This document shows positions 51,198 to 58,712 of a DNA stretch of 64,000 bases, one piece after another; within the stretch, counting starts at the first letter, position 1; each line of letters begins with the position of its first letter. The notes under the pieces were generated by a model that was given only the letters and a program-made list of their open reading frames with translations, made no database searches and was not told where the DNA came from. The position numbers were made by a program, and so were the translations under genes. Source of the stretch: Candidatus Saccharibacteria bacterium (GTDB lineage Bacteria; Patescibacteriota; Saccharimonadia; Saccharimonadales; Saccharimonadaceae); contig JAEUQU010000002.1 in NCBI GenBank assembly GCA_016789455.1, forward strand, positions 682,001-746,000. Reading direction: 5' to 3'.

Positions 51198-51854
51198 ATG
51201 AACACCGTCAGGCTCGTCCTGCGCATCATCAGCACCATCTACCGGGAGCGTCCCTACCGCCAGCAACTCATCGCCTGGTGGGCACTGGACGGCCTCTGCG
51301 TCTTGGTCATCCTGGGTGGCCTCTGGCTGTTCGTCGATGTCCTGCCGGGGCTGCACGCCCTCTGGGGGCTGCTGGTGATGGCGATCTTCGTCGTCGCTGG
51401 CGTCTCGCTCTACGGGGCCTTCCCGTACCGGCGCCACTCCAGCAGTGAACCGCTGCCGCCGCGCTCCATCCGCCGCGTCATCCGCAGTGAATGGGACGGT
51501 CGACAGCGGCACTACCGGCCGGGCTGGATCCGGACCGGGCTGCGCATCATCGGCGCGATCTACAACGAACGGCCGCTGCGCTACCGACGGATCAGCTGGG
51601 GCTTCGGCCTCTGCCTGGGCATCGGTGTTATGGTGACCGGGATCGTCATCGGCATCACGGACAAGGGAGTGCTGGGGCCGATCATGGGTCTCATCGTCTG
51701 CTTCTGCGGTGCGCTGGTCGTCAAGCTGTTCGTCAGTGGCCCGCCCAGGGAGCTGTTCGCCGACCGGGCACCGGCTGTGCCCCGCCCGATCCGTACCATC
51801 ATCGCGGACGAGCTGGCCCGGCGCCAGCGCGTCGTGCGTGCGACACGGGTCTGA
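51198..51854 (+). CDS. Orphan membrane protein with tandem internal duplication, 218 aa
   Basis: GAGAGG precedes the ATG. The protein contains the same unit twice (about residues 5-103 and 112-210): LRII..IY.ERP.R, an aromatic turn, two membrane helices, then a P-x-IR..I..E..xRQR end. Each half thus has two helices and a basic cytoplasmic tail. No family recognised. Own promoter and a nested terminator, with GC-rich codons, so it belongs to the orphan group. Confidence 0.68.
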   Translation: MNTVRLVLRIISTIYRERPYRQQLIAWWALDGLCVLVILGGLWLFVDVLPGLHALWGLLVMAIFVVAGVSLYGAFPYRRHSSSEPLPPRSIRRVIRSEWDGRQRHYRPGWIRTGLRIIGAIYNERPLRYRRISWGFGLCLGIGVMVTGIVIGITDKGVLGPIMGLIVCFCGALVVKLFVSGPPRELFADRAPAVPRPIRTIIADELARRQRVVRATRV

Positions 51855-51867
51855 TACGCCCGTCGAG

Positions 51868-51917
51868 AAGAGCCTACCGGGGAGTTCCCTGGCAGCGGCT
51901 CCTCGGCGGGCTCTTTT
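51868..51917 (+). terminator. Nested hairpin terminator
   Basis: AAGAGCC (51868-51874) pairs with GGCTCTT (51909-51915); inner CCG.GGAG / CTCC.CGG pairs extend it; TTTTCG overlaps the end. Confidence 0.75.
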
Positions 51918-51963
51918 CGTATGAAAACTCCGTCGCAACAGGGGTAATATTTGCTAAAATATA

Positions 51964-51992
51964 TTGACTTTTTATTGTGATTATGCTATAAT
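51964..51992 (+). promoter_or_regulatory. Promoter of the orphan at 52045
   Basis: TTGACT (51964-51969), 17 nt, TATAAT (51987-51992), with TGC before the -10. A CCGTG/CACGG hairpin follows at about 52003-52017. Confidence 0.85.
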
Positions 51993-52044
51993 TAAAGATA
52001 AGCCGTGAGAGACACGGAGCCCTTCGAGATGTTGGAGATACACT

Positions 52045-52659
52045 ATGGGCACTCAGCAATGGGACCCTGCCGCCCACGAACACCAGTACGGGTACGCGGG
52101 CGGCCGCCCGGCCGCCTACGACACCGGCGCACCGCCCATGCAGGTGCCCTTCACCCAGGCACCTCCGCCGGCCCCGGCCAAGCCGCACCAGCCGGTGCGG
52201 CAGACCCTCTGGGAGCTGTGGGACATCCTGGTCTGGTTGTGGATCGGCACGCCGATGCACCTGCAGTCCCAGCCCAAGCACACGCTGGAGACGCTGATTC
52301 CGGCCGTCCTGCGACCGGGCGGCATCGTCCACCTGCAGGAGACCCCGCACACCAGTGAACAGTTCGCCCGCAAGGCGTTCGCCACACTGATCGGTCCGGA
52401 CGGCCGCCCGGCGAACGACCCGGCCACGGAGTGCATGACGGCCACCGCCTCGCTCCTGGCGTACCAGCAGGCCTACCGCAAGCTGGTGTGGGCCGCGTAC
52501 AAGTACCAGCTCGTCGCCAACAGCGGCGGCATCTGGAACTTCGTGCGGAGGCAGTACCGCGGGCCGGCGTACGAGCTGCGACTCGCCGCCGCCCGCCGCC
52601 GCCAGCGGCAGTGCGTCTACGACACCGCCATCGCGGTGACGTCCCTCCCCCACATCTGA
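52045..52659 (+). CDS. Orphan protein with Pro/Ala-rich N-terminus, 204 aa
   Basis: TTGGAG lies 7 nt before the ATG. Residues about 1-55 are low-complexity Pro/Gly/Ala/His, then a Trp-rich helix (LWELWDILVWLWIG) and a helical domain with a basic C-terminal part. No motif recognised. Strong promoter, 5' hairpin and GC-rich stem after the stop mark it as one of the orphan units. Nearly every third position is G or C. Confidence 0.62.
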   Translation: MGTQQWDPAAHEHQYGYAGGRPAAYDTGAPPMQVPFTQAPPPAPAKPHQPVRQTLWELWDILVWLWIGTPMHLQSQPKHTLETLIPAVLRPGGIVHLQETPHTSEQFARKAFATLIGPDGRPANDPATECMTATASLLAYQQAYRKLVWAAYKYQLVANSGGIWNFVRRQYRGPAYELRLAAARRRQRQCVYDTAIAVTSLPHI

Positions 52660-52680
52660 GAGGAGCCCCCTCACGGCCTT

Positions 52681-52711
52681 CCCGTCGCTCGGACATGTTC
52701 CGGGCGGCGGG
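52681..52711 (+). terminator. Hairpin after the orphan at 52045
   Basis: CCCGTCGCTCGG (52681-52692) pairs with CCGGGCGGCGGG (52700-52711) including two G.U pairs; TTTCGCCGTTT follows. Confidence 0.65.
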
Positions 52712-52764
52712 TTTCGCCGTTTAGAGGGGTATACTGTACGGCAGCGTCAGCTTTCTGCTTATGC

Positions 52765-52770
52765 TACAAT
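52765..52770 (+). promoter_or_regulatory. Extended -10 for the first tandem pilin
   Basis: ATGC-TACAAT (extended -10). Predicted +1 at about 52777, only 2 nt before the ATG. No clear -35. Confidence 0.5.
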
Positions 52771-52778
52771 TGAGGCAT

Positions 52779-53312
52779 ATGAATACCAGGGTGCGGCGCG
52801 CAGGCTTTACGATAGTTGAATTACTGATTGTTATTGTGGTGATCGGTATTTTGGCCGCTATCGCCCTCGCCACCTATACCGGCGTACAGGAACGGGCGGC
52901 GGCATCTTCACTCGTGGACACACTCAAGAAAACCGAAAAAGCGTTCAAAGCCATGGCCGTCGATACCGGTACGACTACCTGGTGGAACGACAATTCATTC
53001 ACTGGTGCCGAGACGCCCGAGTTATATACTCTTACCGCCTTGCGGAAATACATCAATACCGATGAGCTACCCTCGCCGTCAATCGCCGGCGTCGGAGTCG
53101 GCTGGGCCTATGACAACGACGGCAACACCTACAATGGCTGTGCGGCAAACACGAACGGGGTTAACCTCTATATCAATAATGTTTCCAATACTAGAGTTAT
53201 TACCCAGATAGAAAGCATGATGGACGATGGCAATACAAGCTGCGGACGCGTGCGGCATGTAAACGGCGCGATCGTATACAGCGTAGCAACCAGCCAGAGT
53301 ACAGGGTTATGA
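52779..53312 (+). CDS. Type IV pilin-like protein, first of a tandem pair
   Basis: 177 aa. MNTRVRRAGFTIVELLIVIVV is a short class-IVa leader, cleavage after the Gly, Glu at +5. The globular part has TGTTTWWNDNSFTG, AYDNDGNTYNGC and a late Cys (NTSCGRVRH), a likely disulphide. The leader of the mRNA is 0-2 nt. It is a paralogue of the next gene and probably co-assembles in one pilus. Confidence 0.9.
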   Translation: MNTRVRRAGFTIVELLIVIVVIGILAAIALATYTGVQERAAASSLVDTLKKTEKAFKAMAVDTGTTTWWNDNSFTGAETPELYTLTALRKYINTDELPSPSIAGVGVGWAYDNDGNTYNGCAANTNGVNLYINNVSNTRVITQIESMMDDGNTSCGRVRHVNGAIVYSVATSQSTGL

Positions 53313-53326
53313 AAAGGAAGCACATA

Positions 53327-53869
53327 ATGAACATACTCAAAAAGCCGCGACAAGGCGGGTTTACAATCGTTGAACTTTTAATCGTCATCGTGGTGATCGG
53401 TATTCTGGCCGCCATCGTCCTGAACACCTTCGTCGGCGCCCAGGAGCGGGCTGCTGCGACCACCATTGCCGACGGTATCAAGAAAGCCGAGAAGTCCCTT
53501 AAGACCATGGCTATCGATACCGGTGCCGCCACCTGGTGGGAAGATACCACGTTGACTGGCAGCGGCAATCCGCGCCTGAGTAATATCCCCGGCTTCAACC
53601 GTTATATGAACGATTTCCCCGCCCCGGCCATCGCTGGCAGTAGCGGCATTATCTGGCGGTACGATAACGATGTAGATACTTATAACGGATGCTCCACCGA
53701 CTCTGACGGGGTCAATGTGTACATCACCAACTTCACCAACGCGTCGGTGGCCGCCCATGTCGACAGGATCATCGACGACAACAACACCGCCTGTGGACGC
53801 TTGCGCTACCATCCGGTGGCCCAGCAGATTCTTTATCTCTTGGATACTGACCAGAACACCGATCTTTAG
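53327..53869 (+). CDS. Type IV pilin-like protein, second of a tandem pair
   Basis: 180 aa from ATG 53327, with AAGGAAG 6 nt upstream. GGFTIVELLIVIVVIGILAA follows a short basic leader. TGAATWWEDTTLTG, RYDNDVDTYNGC and NTACGRLRY match the first pilin, including both cysteines. The gap is only 14 nt. The last 4 nt overlap the convergent yaaA stop. Confidence 0.9.
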   Translation: MNILKKPRQGGFTIVELLIVIVVIGILAAIVLNTFVGAQERAAATTIADGIKKAEKSLKTMAIDTGAATWWEDTTLTGSGNPRLSNIPGFNRYMNDFPAPAIAGSSGIIWRYDNDVDTYNGCSTDSDGVNVYITNFTNASVAAHVDRIIDDNNTACGRLRYHPVAQQILYLLDTDQNTDL

Positions 53870-54654
53870 AAGCGGTCAAACACCAGCGGCCTCATAACCG
53901 GGCGGAAATAGGCCGGGCGGTCCGGGGTGCTGCGCGAGGGGTCGTAGGCATAGCCGTGGCCAGTGAAGTCTTGTAAGCCTTCCGGCGTATCAACCCGATG
54001 GTCGACGAGCCAACGGGTGACGACGCCGCGCATCATCTTGTTGTAGATGGGGGCGGTGCCGATGGTGCCGTTTGGGCGGTTGTCGTAGAAGACGGGGGTG
54101 ATGACGCGGATGTGCTTTGGGAGGTGTCTTAGTACTGCCTTGGCGTATTCGTCGGAGCTCAGGCAGACGACGGTGTTATCCGTGGCGCGTTCAGTAACGT
54201 ACTTGGCGAGCGTATCGCCCCAGAATTCGTAGAGGTTCCTGTGCATCCCTATTGCCAGCGGCGCTTTCATCTCCAGGCGGTAGCGCTGGATGGCGTCGTG
54301 CGGGCGCAGCAGGCCGTAGAGGCCGCTGAGGATGAGGAGATGTTCTTCGGCCCACTCTGCATCGGCAGGGCTGAGATGGTCGGCGTACAGGCCTTTGTAG
54401 ACGTCGCCGCGGTAGGTCCAGAGGGCGGGCTTGCCTTGGCCGTCAGGTCGCCAGTTCGCGTACATGGTGTGGACGTTGTTCACGATGGCGGGGCTGGCGT
54501 TCATTACTTGTGTAAGCTGTGTAGGGCTCAACATAGCAAGGGTGCTGGCGATTTGGGTGGCTTCGTCAAGAAATACCGGCGTAGTAGTGGCGTGGGAGGG
54601 CGAGCCGGTTGTAGCAAGCTCCATGGTTTTAGATGGGGCAATTATTATTAACAT
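53866..54654 (-). CDS. yaaA: YaaA family peroxide-stress protein (DUF328)
   Basis: 262 aa. The family opening PSKTMEL, TYRGDVYKGL, HLLILSGLYGLLRPHDAIQRYRLEMK, LSSDEYAKAV and PVFYDNRPNG are all present. YaaA binds DNA through a helix-hairpin-helix and limits oxidative DNA damage in E. coli. No neighbouring stress gene is seen. Confidence 0.92.
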   Translation of the reverse strand: MLIIIAPSKTMELATTGSPSHATTTPVFLDEATQIASTLAMLSPTQLTQVMNASPAIVNNVHTMYANWRPDGQGKPALWTYRGDVYKGLYADHLSPADAEWAEEHLLILSGLYGLLRPHDAIQRYRLEMKAPLAIGMHRNLYEFWGDTLAKYVTERATDNTVVCLSSDEYAKAVLRHLPKHIRVITPVFYDNRPNGTIGTAPIYNKMMRGVVTRWLVDHRVDTPEGLQDFTGHGYAYDPSRSTPDRPAYFRPVMRPLVFDRF

Positions 54655-54697
54655 TTCATTTACTTGTGTAGTGGACTAAACACTATTTAAAAATATA

Positions 54698-54800
54698 TTG
54701 ACAGCATTGGCAACGGTGCCGTATACTAAATTGTGTAGATGGAATGCGTGGATTGATCCCTGGTGATCGTTGGATCCAAAGCGCCATCTATTTTTATTTA
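54698..54800 (+). ncRNA. Candidate small RNA (about 67 nt) with own promoter
   Basis: TTGACA (54698-54703), 18 nt, TATACT (54722-54727) predicts a start near 54734. The transcript would fold with GATGG (54738-54742)/CCATC (54784-54788) enclosing TGGAT/ATCCA (54749-54778), followed by TATTTTTATTTA, like an intrinsic terminator. No fitting ORF follows. Its end overlaps the 3' end of the DUF3800 gene on the other strand. Confidence 0.42.
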
Positions 54801-55525
54801 TGCTCGCTTACCTCAAACACTTCCCCTCTCTGCAGCTTAATGGCCTGCGTATTAGCAAGCTCTTCGACACCCAGACGACGCTGCAGATGCTTCAATAGTT
54901 TCAACTTGGCACCTGAGCCGCGGACAATCTCAAACTTTATCTTGTAGGCGTATGCCACCAGTCCAAGCAGCACATCGGTTACCTGAATCTCGGATACGGC
55001 ATGCGATTCGAGCCGGCAGATACCAAACAGCGCATTTCGGCGATGGTCTTTCTTTACCCTGTCCCTGACAATCTTTTCAAACTTGTCGTCCTTACTCGTC
55101 GACACATCGTCGGCCAGCACGGTCAGATACTCGCTCGCCTTGCCTATTTTGTAGTCAATCGAACTGGCAATCAGTTTGGCTGCAAGTTTATTGTATTCCC
55201 AGTGCGACTTTTTGTTGGCAGTGGCGGCGTATGCATGTTTGTCTACCAGCAGGGCATGAAATCGGTTGTTCGTACATTCCAGGAACAGATCGATGAGTTC
55301 CTTGTAAATCGGCAGGTTTTGGTCTGAAACCTCACTGAACTTAAACTCTTTATGATAGCGGCGCTTATTCTTGAGAATGACGACCGCCCGGTGCAGCTCC
55401 CGAGGATTCTGGCTGATTATGAGGCCAAGTGCAAAGACACGGTCCGTGCGAGGCGTGTGCAACAAGCCAGTCTCGTCCATGAAACCATAGACGTGCGAAC
55501 GGGGCTTTGGTCCTGAGTTTTCCAT
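54794..55525 (-). CDS. DUF3800 protein (RNase H-like fold)
   Basis: 243 aa. YGFMDETG is the first acidic strand motif, EFKFSE and a central VLADDVSTSKDD supply further acidic residues, and ESHAVSEIQVTDVLLGLVAYAY is the conserved late block. DUF3800 proteins have an RNase H-like fold and often sit in defence or mobile regions; the activity is unproven. Codons are visibly more AT-rich than neighbours, which suggests transfer. The predicted mRNA is leaderless and starts inside an inverted repeat. Confidence 0.82.
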   Translation of the reverse strand: MENSGPKPRSHVYGFMDETGLLHTPRTDRVFALGLIISQNPRELHRAVVILKNKRRYHKEFKFSEVSDQNLPIYKELIDLFLECTNNRFHALLVDKHAYAATANKKSHWEYNKLAAKLIASSIDYKIGKASEYLTVLADDVSTSKDDKFEKIVRDRVKKDHRRNALFGICRLESHAVSEIQVTDVLLGLVAYAYKIKFEIVRGSGAKLKLLKHLQRRLGVEELANTQAIKLQRGEVFEVSEHK

Positions 55526-55527
55526 AC

Positions 55528-55556
55528 AATAATTGTAGCACTATGGTGCAATTATT
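55528..55556 (-). promoter_or_regulatory. Operator-like inverted repeat over the DUF3800 promoter
   Basis: AATAATTG (55528-55535) and CAATTATT (55549-55556) flank GCAC-TATG-GTGC. The -10 TACAAT (55532-55537, minus) lies in the left arm and puts +1 on the ATG at 55525. A repressor here would shut the gene off. Confidence 0.55.
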
Positions 55557-55579
55557 GCGGAGTACCTCTGTTAAAAGTA

Positions 55580-56110
55580 CTACACGTCACGCACAGGCTT
55601 CATAAACGTCACCCGATAAATATAGTAGGTGCCGTCATGCTCCTTCTGAAAATCAATATAATGCTCCGTCATGAAGTAATCACCCGTCTTATCCTTGTAG
55701 TAAATCTGGCACTTGTTGGCATAGTTGTTATCCGGCCGCTCGCCAGAGAACACCAGGCACTCGTGCTCTTCCCCGGGCTGCAGCGGGCGGTCCAGGTGCT
55801 CGGTGGTGCCTAGGATGGTAATCTTGTCCAGCTCCACCTCTACCGGTGAGTTGTTCTGGACGTTGAAGTAGCAGTCCATGCGGTTGCCACTGAGGTTGCA
55901 GTCGATGCGTTCGACGATGACCTGCGGCAGGATCTTAGTGCCGTCGCGGTTGACGTTAGCTTTTACGGAATCAGGCTTGTAGGGGTCGTAGCCGCTGGGG
56001 TTGACGATATCGTTGCCGCCGGAATCTTTCCAGCCGTCGTCGGCACCGTCCTCGACGGTGAAGACGGGCTTGCCTTGAATCATGCGCTTTAGTCCTTCAA
56101 ATAGTCCCAT
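55580..56110 (-). CDS. Conserved-looking hypothetical protein, 176 aa
   Basis: AAGGAG lies 5 nt before the ATG. No signal or membrane helix. A short amphipathic start (MGLFEGLKRMI) precedes a beta-rich domain: VIVERIDCNLSGNRMDCYFNVQNNSPVEVELDKITILG, and a Cys-containing later part (HECLVFSG, NKCQIYYK). The fold could be an immunoglobulin-like sandwich. Function unknown. Confidence 0.65.
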   Translation of the reverse strand: MGLFEGLKRMIQGKPVFTVEDGADDGWKDSGGNDIVNPSGYDPYKPDSVKANVNRDGTKILPQVIVERIDCNLSGNRMDCYFNVQNNSPVEVELDKITILGTTEHLDRPLQPGEEHECLVFSGERPDNNYANKCQIYYKDKTGDYFMTEHYIDFQKEHDGTYYIYRVTFMKPVRDV

Positions 56111-56148
56111 GGCTGCTCCTTCTCGCGGTTAGCTGTCCTTTTATTATA

Positions 56149-56175
56149 ACGGAGGCACCGCCCGGGCGCCTCCGT
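56149..56175. terminator. Bidirectional terminator
   Basis: ACGGAGGC (56149-56156) pairs with GCCTCCGT (56168-56175); T-rich on the plus side, and TATAATAAAA on the minus side, which may also supply a -10 for the next gene. It ends glyQS (minus). Confidence 0.75.
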
Positions 56176-56192
56176 TTTTGTACTCCCTATGG

Positions 56193-57890
56193 CTACTTGG
56201 TCAGCTCGTCGGCGTTAACGCGCTTCTGCTCGGTCGTATCGCGGTCACGGACAGTCACCGTGCCGTCTTCCAACGTCTGGAAGTCAATCACCACACAGTG
56301 CGGCGTCCCGATCTCATCCTGCCGGCGATAGCGCTTACCGATGTTGCCGTTGTCGTCCCACATGACGTTGCCGTACCGCTTCTTGAGCTTACGGTAAACC
56401 TCACGGGCGCGCTCGACCAGCTCCGGCTTGTTCTTCAGCAGGGGCGACACACAGTAGCGCACCGGCGCCAGGTGCTCCGGCAGGCGCAGGAAGATACGCT
56501 TTTCGCCCTTGTGCTCGTCCACGGAGTAGGCCTCGGCAATGGTTGCCAATACCAGCCGGGTCAGACCGAAGGTCGGCTCGATGACGTGCGGGATGAAGCG
56601 GTCGTGCGTGCTCTTGACCAGGTATTCCATGTTGACGCCGCTGTGCTCCTGGTGGTTGCGCAGGTCGAAGTCGGTGCGGTAAGCGACGGCGCCGATCTCC
56701 TTGATGCCAAACGGGAATTCGTACTCAAAGTCGATGGTCTTCTTGCTGTAGTGGGCGCGGTCTTCGTCCGGCACATCAAGCTCGTGCAGTTTCTCGGCCT
56801 TGAGACCCAGCTCCTTGATATAGGCGTAGAACTGCTGGCGCCAGTGTTCGAAGTGCTTTTCCCAGTCGCGTTCCTCGATGAAGTATTCCAGCTCCATGAT
56901 TTCCAGCTCGCGGACGCGGAAGATGAACTCGCGCGGGCTGATCTCGTTGCGGAAGTTGCGGCCGGCCTGGGCGATACCGAACGGCAGGTCAGGATAAAAG
57001 CTGTCCATGATGTTGCGGAAGTTGACGAACATACCCTGGGCCGTCTCCGGGCGCAGGTAAGATTTGGCCTTTTCGTCGTGGACCGGGCCCACGTAGGTCT
57101 CGAACATCATGTTGAAGACGCGAACCTCACTTAAGCGGTTGCCATCAGGGCTGGTGATGCCGCGCTCGGCGATGACCTGGTTCATCTGTTCGTAGGTCAT
57201 GGCCTCGGGGTTCTCTACCCCGTTGTCTTCCAGCAGGTGGTCGGCGCGGTAGCGCTTGCCGGTCTTGAGGTCTTCGACCAGCGGGTCGGCAAAGCCGGCA
57301 CCGGTGTGGCCGCTGGCCTGCCAGACCTTAGGGTTCATCAGGATGGCGGTGTCGAGGCCGTACATGTCCTCGCGGTCGTCGACGAACATCTTCCACCACA
57401 GCTGCTCGATGTTGCGCTTGAGGGTGACACCCAGCGGGCCGTAGTCCCAGGTGCCGGCCAGGCCGCCGTAAATTTCGGAACCTTGATAAATGAAGCCGCG
57501 GCGCTTGGCCAGGCTGACCAGGTCATCGAGGGTGACTTTGTGGTCGACGGGGGTCGGGCGCGAGAAGGCGGCCGGGGCTGGCGCGGGTTTGGCCTGGTGC
57601 GCCGCCTTGGCGACAGGCTCTTCGGTGACTGGCTTGGCTTTTTGCAGCACCGGTGGCTCCGGCAGTGGCACGGACTTTGGCTTCGGTTCGACATGGGCCG
57701 GTTCCTTGATCTGCTCAGGACGGGGCGCAGCCAGCTCGACCTCTCCGTCATTGTTCAATGGCAGGTCAGCCTCGGCGCCGTGCGACCCGGCGTGGGCTGC
57801 GGCCTGGAAGGCTGGCGGAAGGTTTGATTGGATGCCGAACTTAGGCGGCTGTTTGGCATGGTTATCGTTGGAAGCAGGAGTATCACTCAT
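56193..57890 (-). CDS. glyQS: Glycyl-tRNA synthetase, single-chain class II type
   Basis: 565 aa. Residues about 1-115 are a low-complexity Pro/Ala/Lys/Glu extension not seen in most homologues. The class II core starts VTLDDLVSLAKRRGFIYQGSEIYGG; motif 2 is FRNEISPREFIFRVRELEIMELEYF and motif 3 LTRLVLATIAEAY; a C-terminal anticodon-binding domain (about 460-565) follows. It charges tRNA-Gly. Upstream lies a 19-codon ORF with Gly codons that could regulate it. Confidence 0.95.
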   Translation of the reverse strand: MSDTPASNDNHAKQPPKFGIQSNLPPAFQAAAHAGSHGAEADLPLNNDGEVELAAPRPEQIKEPAHVEPKPKSVPLPEPPVLQKAKPVTEEPVAKAAHQAKPAPAPAAFSRPTPVDHKVTLDDLVSLAKRRGFIYQGSEIYGGLAGTWDYGPLGVTLKRNIEQLWWKMFVDDREDMYGLDTAILMNPKVWQASGHTGAGFADPLVEDLKTGKRYRADHLLEDNGVENPEAMTYEQMNQVIAERGITSPDGNRLSEVRVFNMMFETYVGPVHDEKAKSYLRPETAQGMFVNFRNIMDSFYPDLPFGIAQAGRNFRNEISPREFIFRVRELEIMELEYFIEERDWEKHFEHWRQQFYAYIKELGLKAEKLHELDVPDEDRAHYSKKTIDFEYEFPFGIKEIGAVAYRTDFDLRNHQEHSGVNMEYLVKSTHDRFIPHVIEPTFGLTRLVLATIAEAYSVDEHKGEKRIFLRLPEHLAPVRYCVSPLLKNKPELVERAREVYRKLKKRYGNVMWDDNGNIGKRYRRQDEIGTPHCVVIDFQTLEDGTVTVRDRDTTEQKRVNADELTK

Positions 57891-57944
57891 GATATGACTC
57901 TTTTCTGGTTATGGTTGGTGGTGGGCTGGTATTGAGAAAAGGCG

Positions 57945-58004
57945 TTACAGGCCGAAGCCACCACGCGTGAACCGGAATTCGTCATTGACTATCATGATGC
58001 TCAT
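57945..58004 (-). CDS. Candidate glycine leader peptide of glyQS, 19 aa
   Basis: MSIMIVNDEFRFTRGGFGL, then TAA, 55 nt before the glyQS start. It begins about 4 nt after the predicted transcription start. Three of its last five residues are glycine. The GTGGTGG that codes for this part can pair with CCACCAC downstream, near the glyQS ribosome-binding region. Ribosome stalling on scarce Gly-tRNA would break that pairing, the logic of an attenuation leader. No T-run terminator is seen, so control may be at translation. Confidence 0.45.
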   Translation of the reverse strand: MSIMIVNDEFRFTRGGFGL

Positions 58005-58014
58005 ATCGGTGCCT

Positions 58015-58020
58015 ATTATA
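58015..58020 (-). promoter_or_regulatory. Extended -10 promoter of the glyQS leader
   Basis: TGG-TATAAT on the minus strand, just downstream of the recO stop; the -35 is poor. +1 falls near 58008. Confidence 0.5.
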
Positions 58021-58034
58021 CCACGAAAAACACT

Positions 58035-58712
58035 CTATCCGGCCTCATTCAGTATGCGCAGCAGGGCGGCGCATTCACCCAGCACTTCCCCCACCCCGCT
58101 GACCCTGCCGGCCGTCCGGGCCGTCTGTGTCTCCATGAGACGCAGCAGCTTCAGATGATCGACACCGAACTCACCGGACGGATGTTCCACAAACACCATG
58201 TCGCTCAGCGAAAAGTTGTAGCGCTTTTCGGCCGCGAGCTTCTGCCCGTTGCTATCTCGCTGGGTGTTCAAGGCATGCCCGGTCACCCGCAGATACTGCA
58301 GGTGGAACCAGGTCTCGGCCAGATGCGGCGACACCTTGTCGTCGTTGATGGCCTCCAGCGACAGCTTTAACAGTTCAAAGACCGACGGCTCATTCAGCGT
58401 CTCCGCCAGCTGGTTGACCCGCTTGAGCACCAGCGAGGCCAGCGTCAGCCGGGTGTAGTCAAGCGTGATAGCGTCATAGTGCCGCACCATCTGGCTGGAC
58501 ACCAGCGTATACAGCTCACTGCGGCCGCGCAGCAGGCTGACATTCAATAATGAAAAGGGCTCGATGCCGCCCGCCAGCTTACTCTTGGGCTTGCGCACCC
58601 CTTTGGCCATGGCACTGACCTTGCCAAGATCCGGCGTCAACAGGTTGATGATGCGGTCGCCTTCGCCGTAATCGGTGCGGCGCAGCACGATGGCTTCGTG
58701 GGTACTACGCAT
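58035..58712 (-). CDS. recO: DNA repair protein RecO
   Basis: 225 aa. An OB fold (STHEAIVLRRTDYGEGDRIINLLTPDLGKVSAMAKGVRKPKSKL) followed by the helical RecO C-terminal region. The zinc-finger cysteines of many RecO proteins are absent. It loads RecA with RecR in gap repair. It overlaps the response-regulator gene by 8 nt. Confidence 0.92.
   Translation of the reverse strand: MRSTHEAIVLRRTDYGEGDRIINLLTPDLGKVSAMAKGVRKPKSKLAGGIEPFSLLNVSLLRGRSELYTLVSSQMVRHYDAITLDYTRLTLASLVLKRVNQLAETLNEPSVFELLKLSLEAINDDKVSPHLAETWFHLQYLRVTGHALNTQRDSNGQKLAAEKRYNFSLSDMVFVEHPSGEFGVDHLKLLRLMETQTARTAGRVSGVGEVLGECAALLRILNEAG

Noticed and set aside
54744-54947. 67-codon ORF after the promoter at 54698
   Set aside because: It reads antisense into the DUF3800 gene and has no ribosome-binding site; a short RNA with its own terminator fits better.
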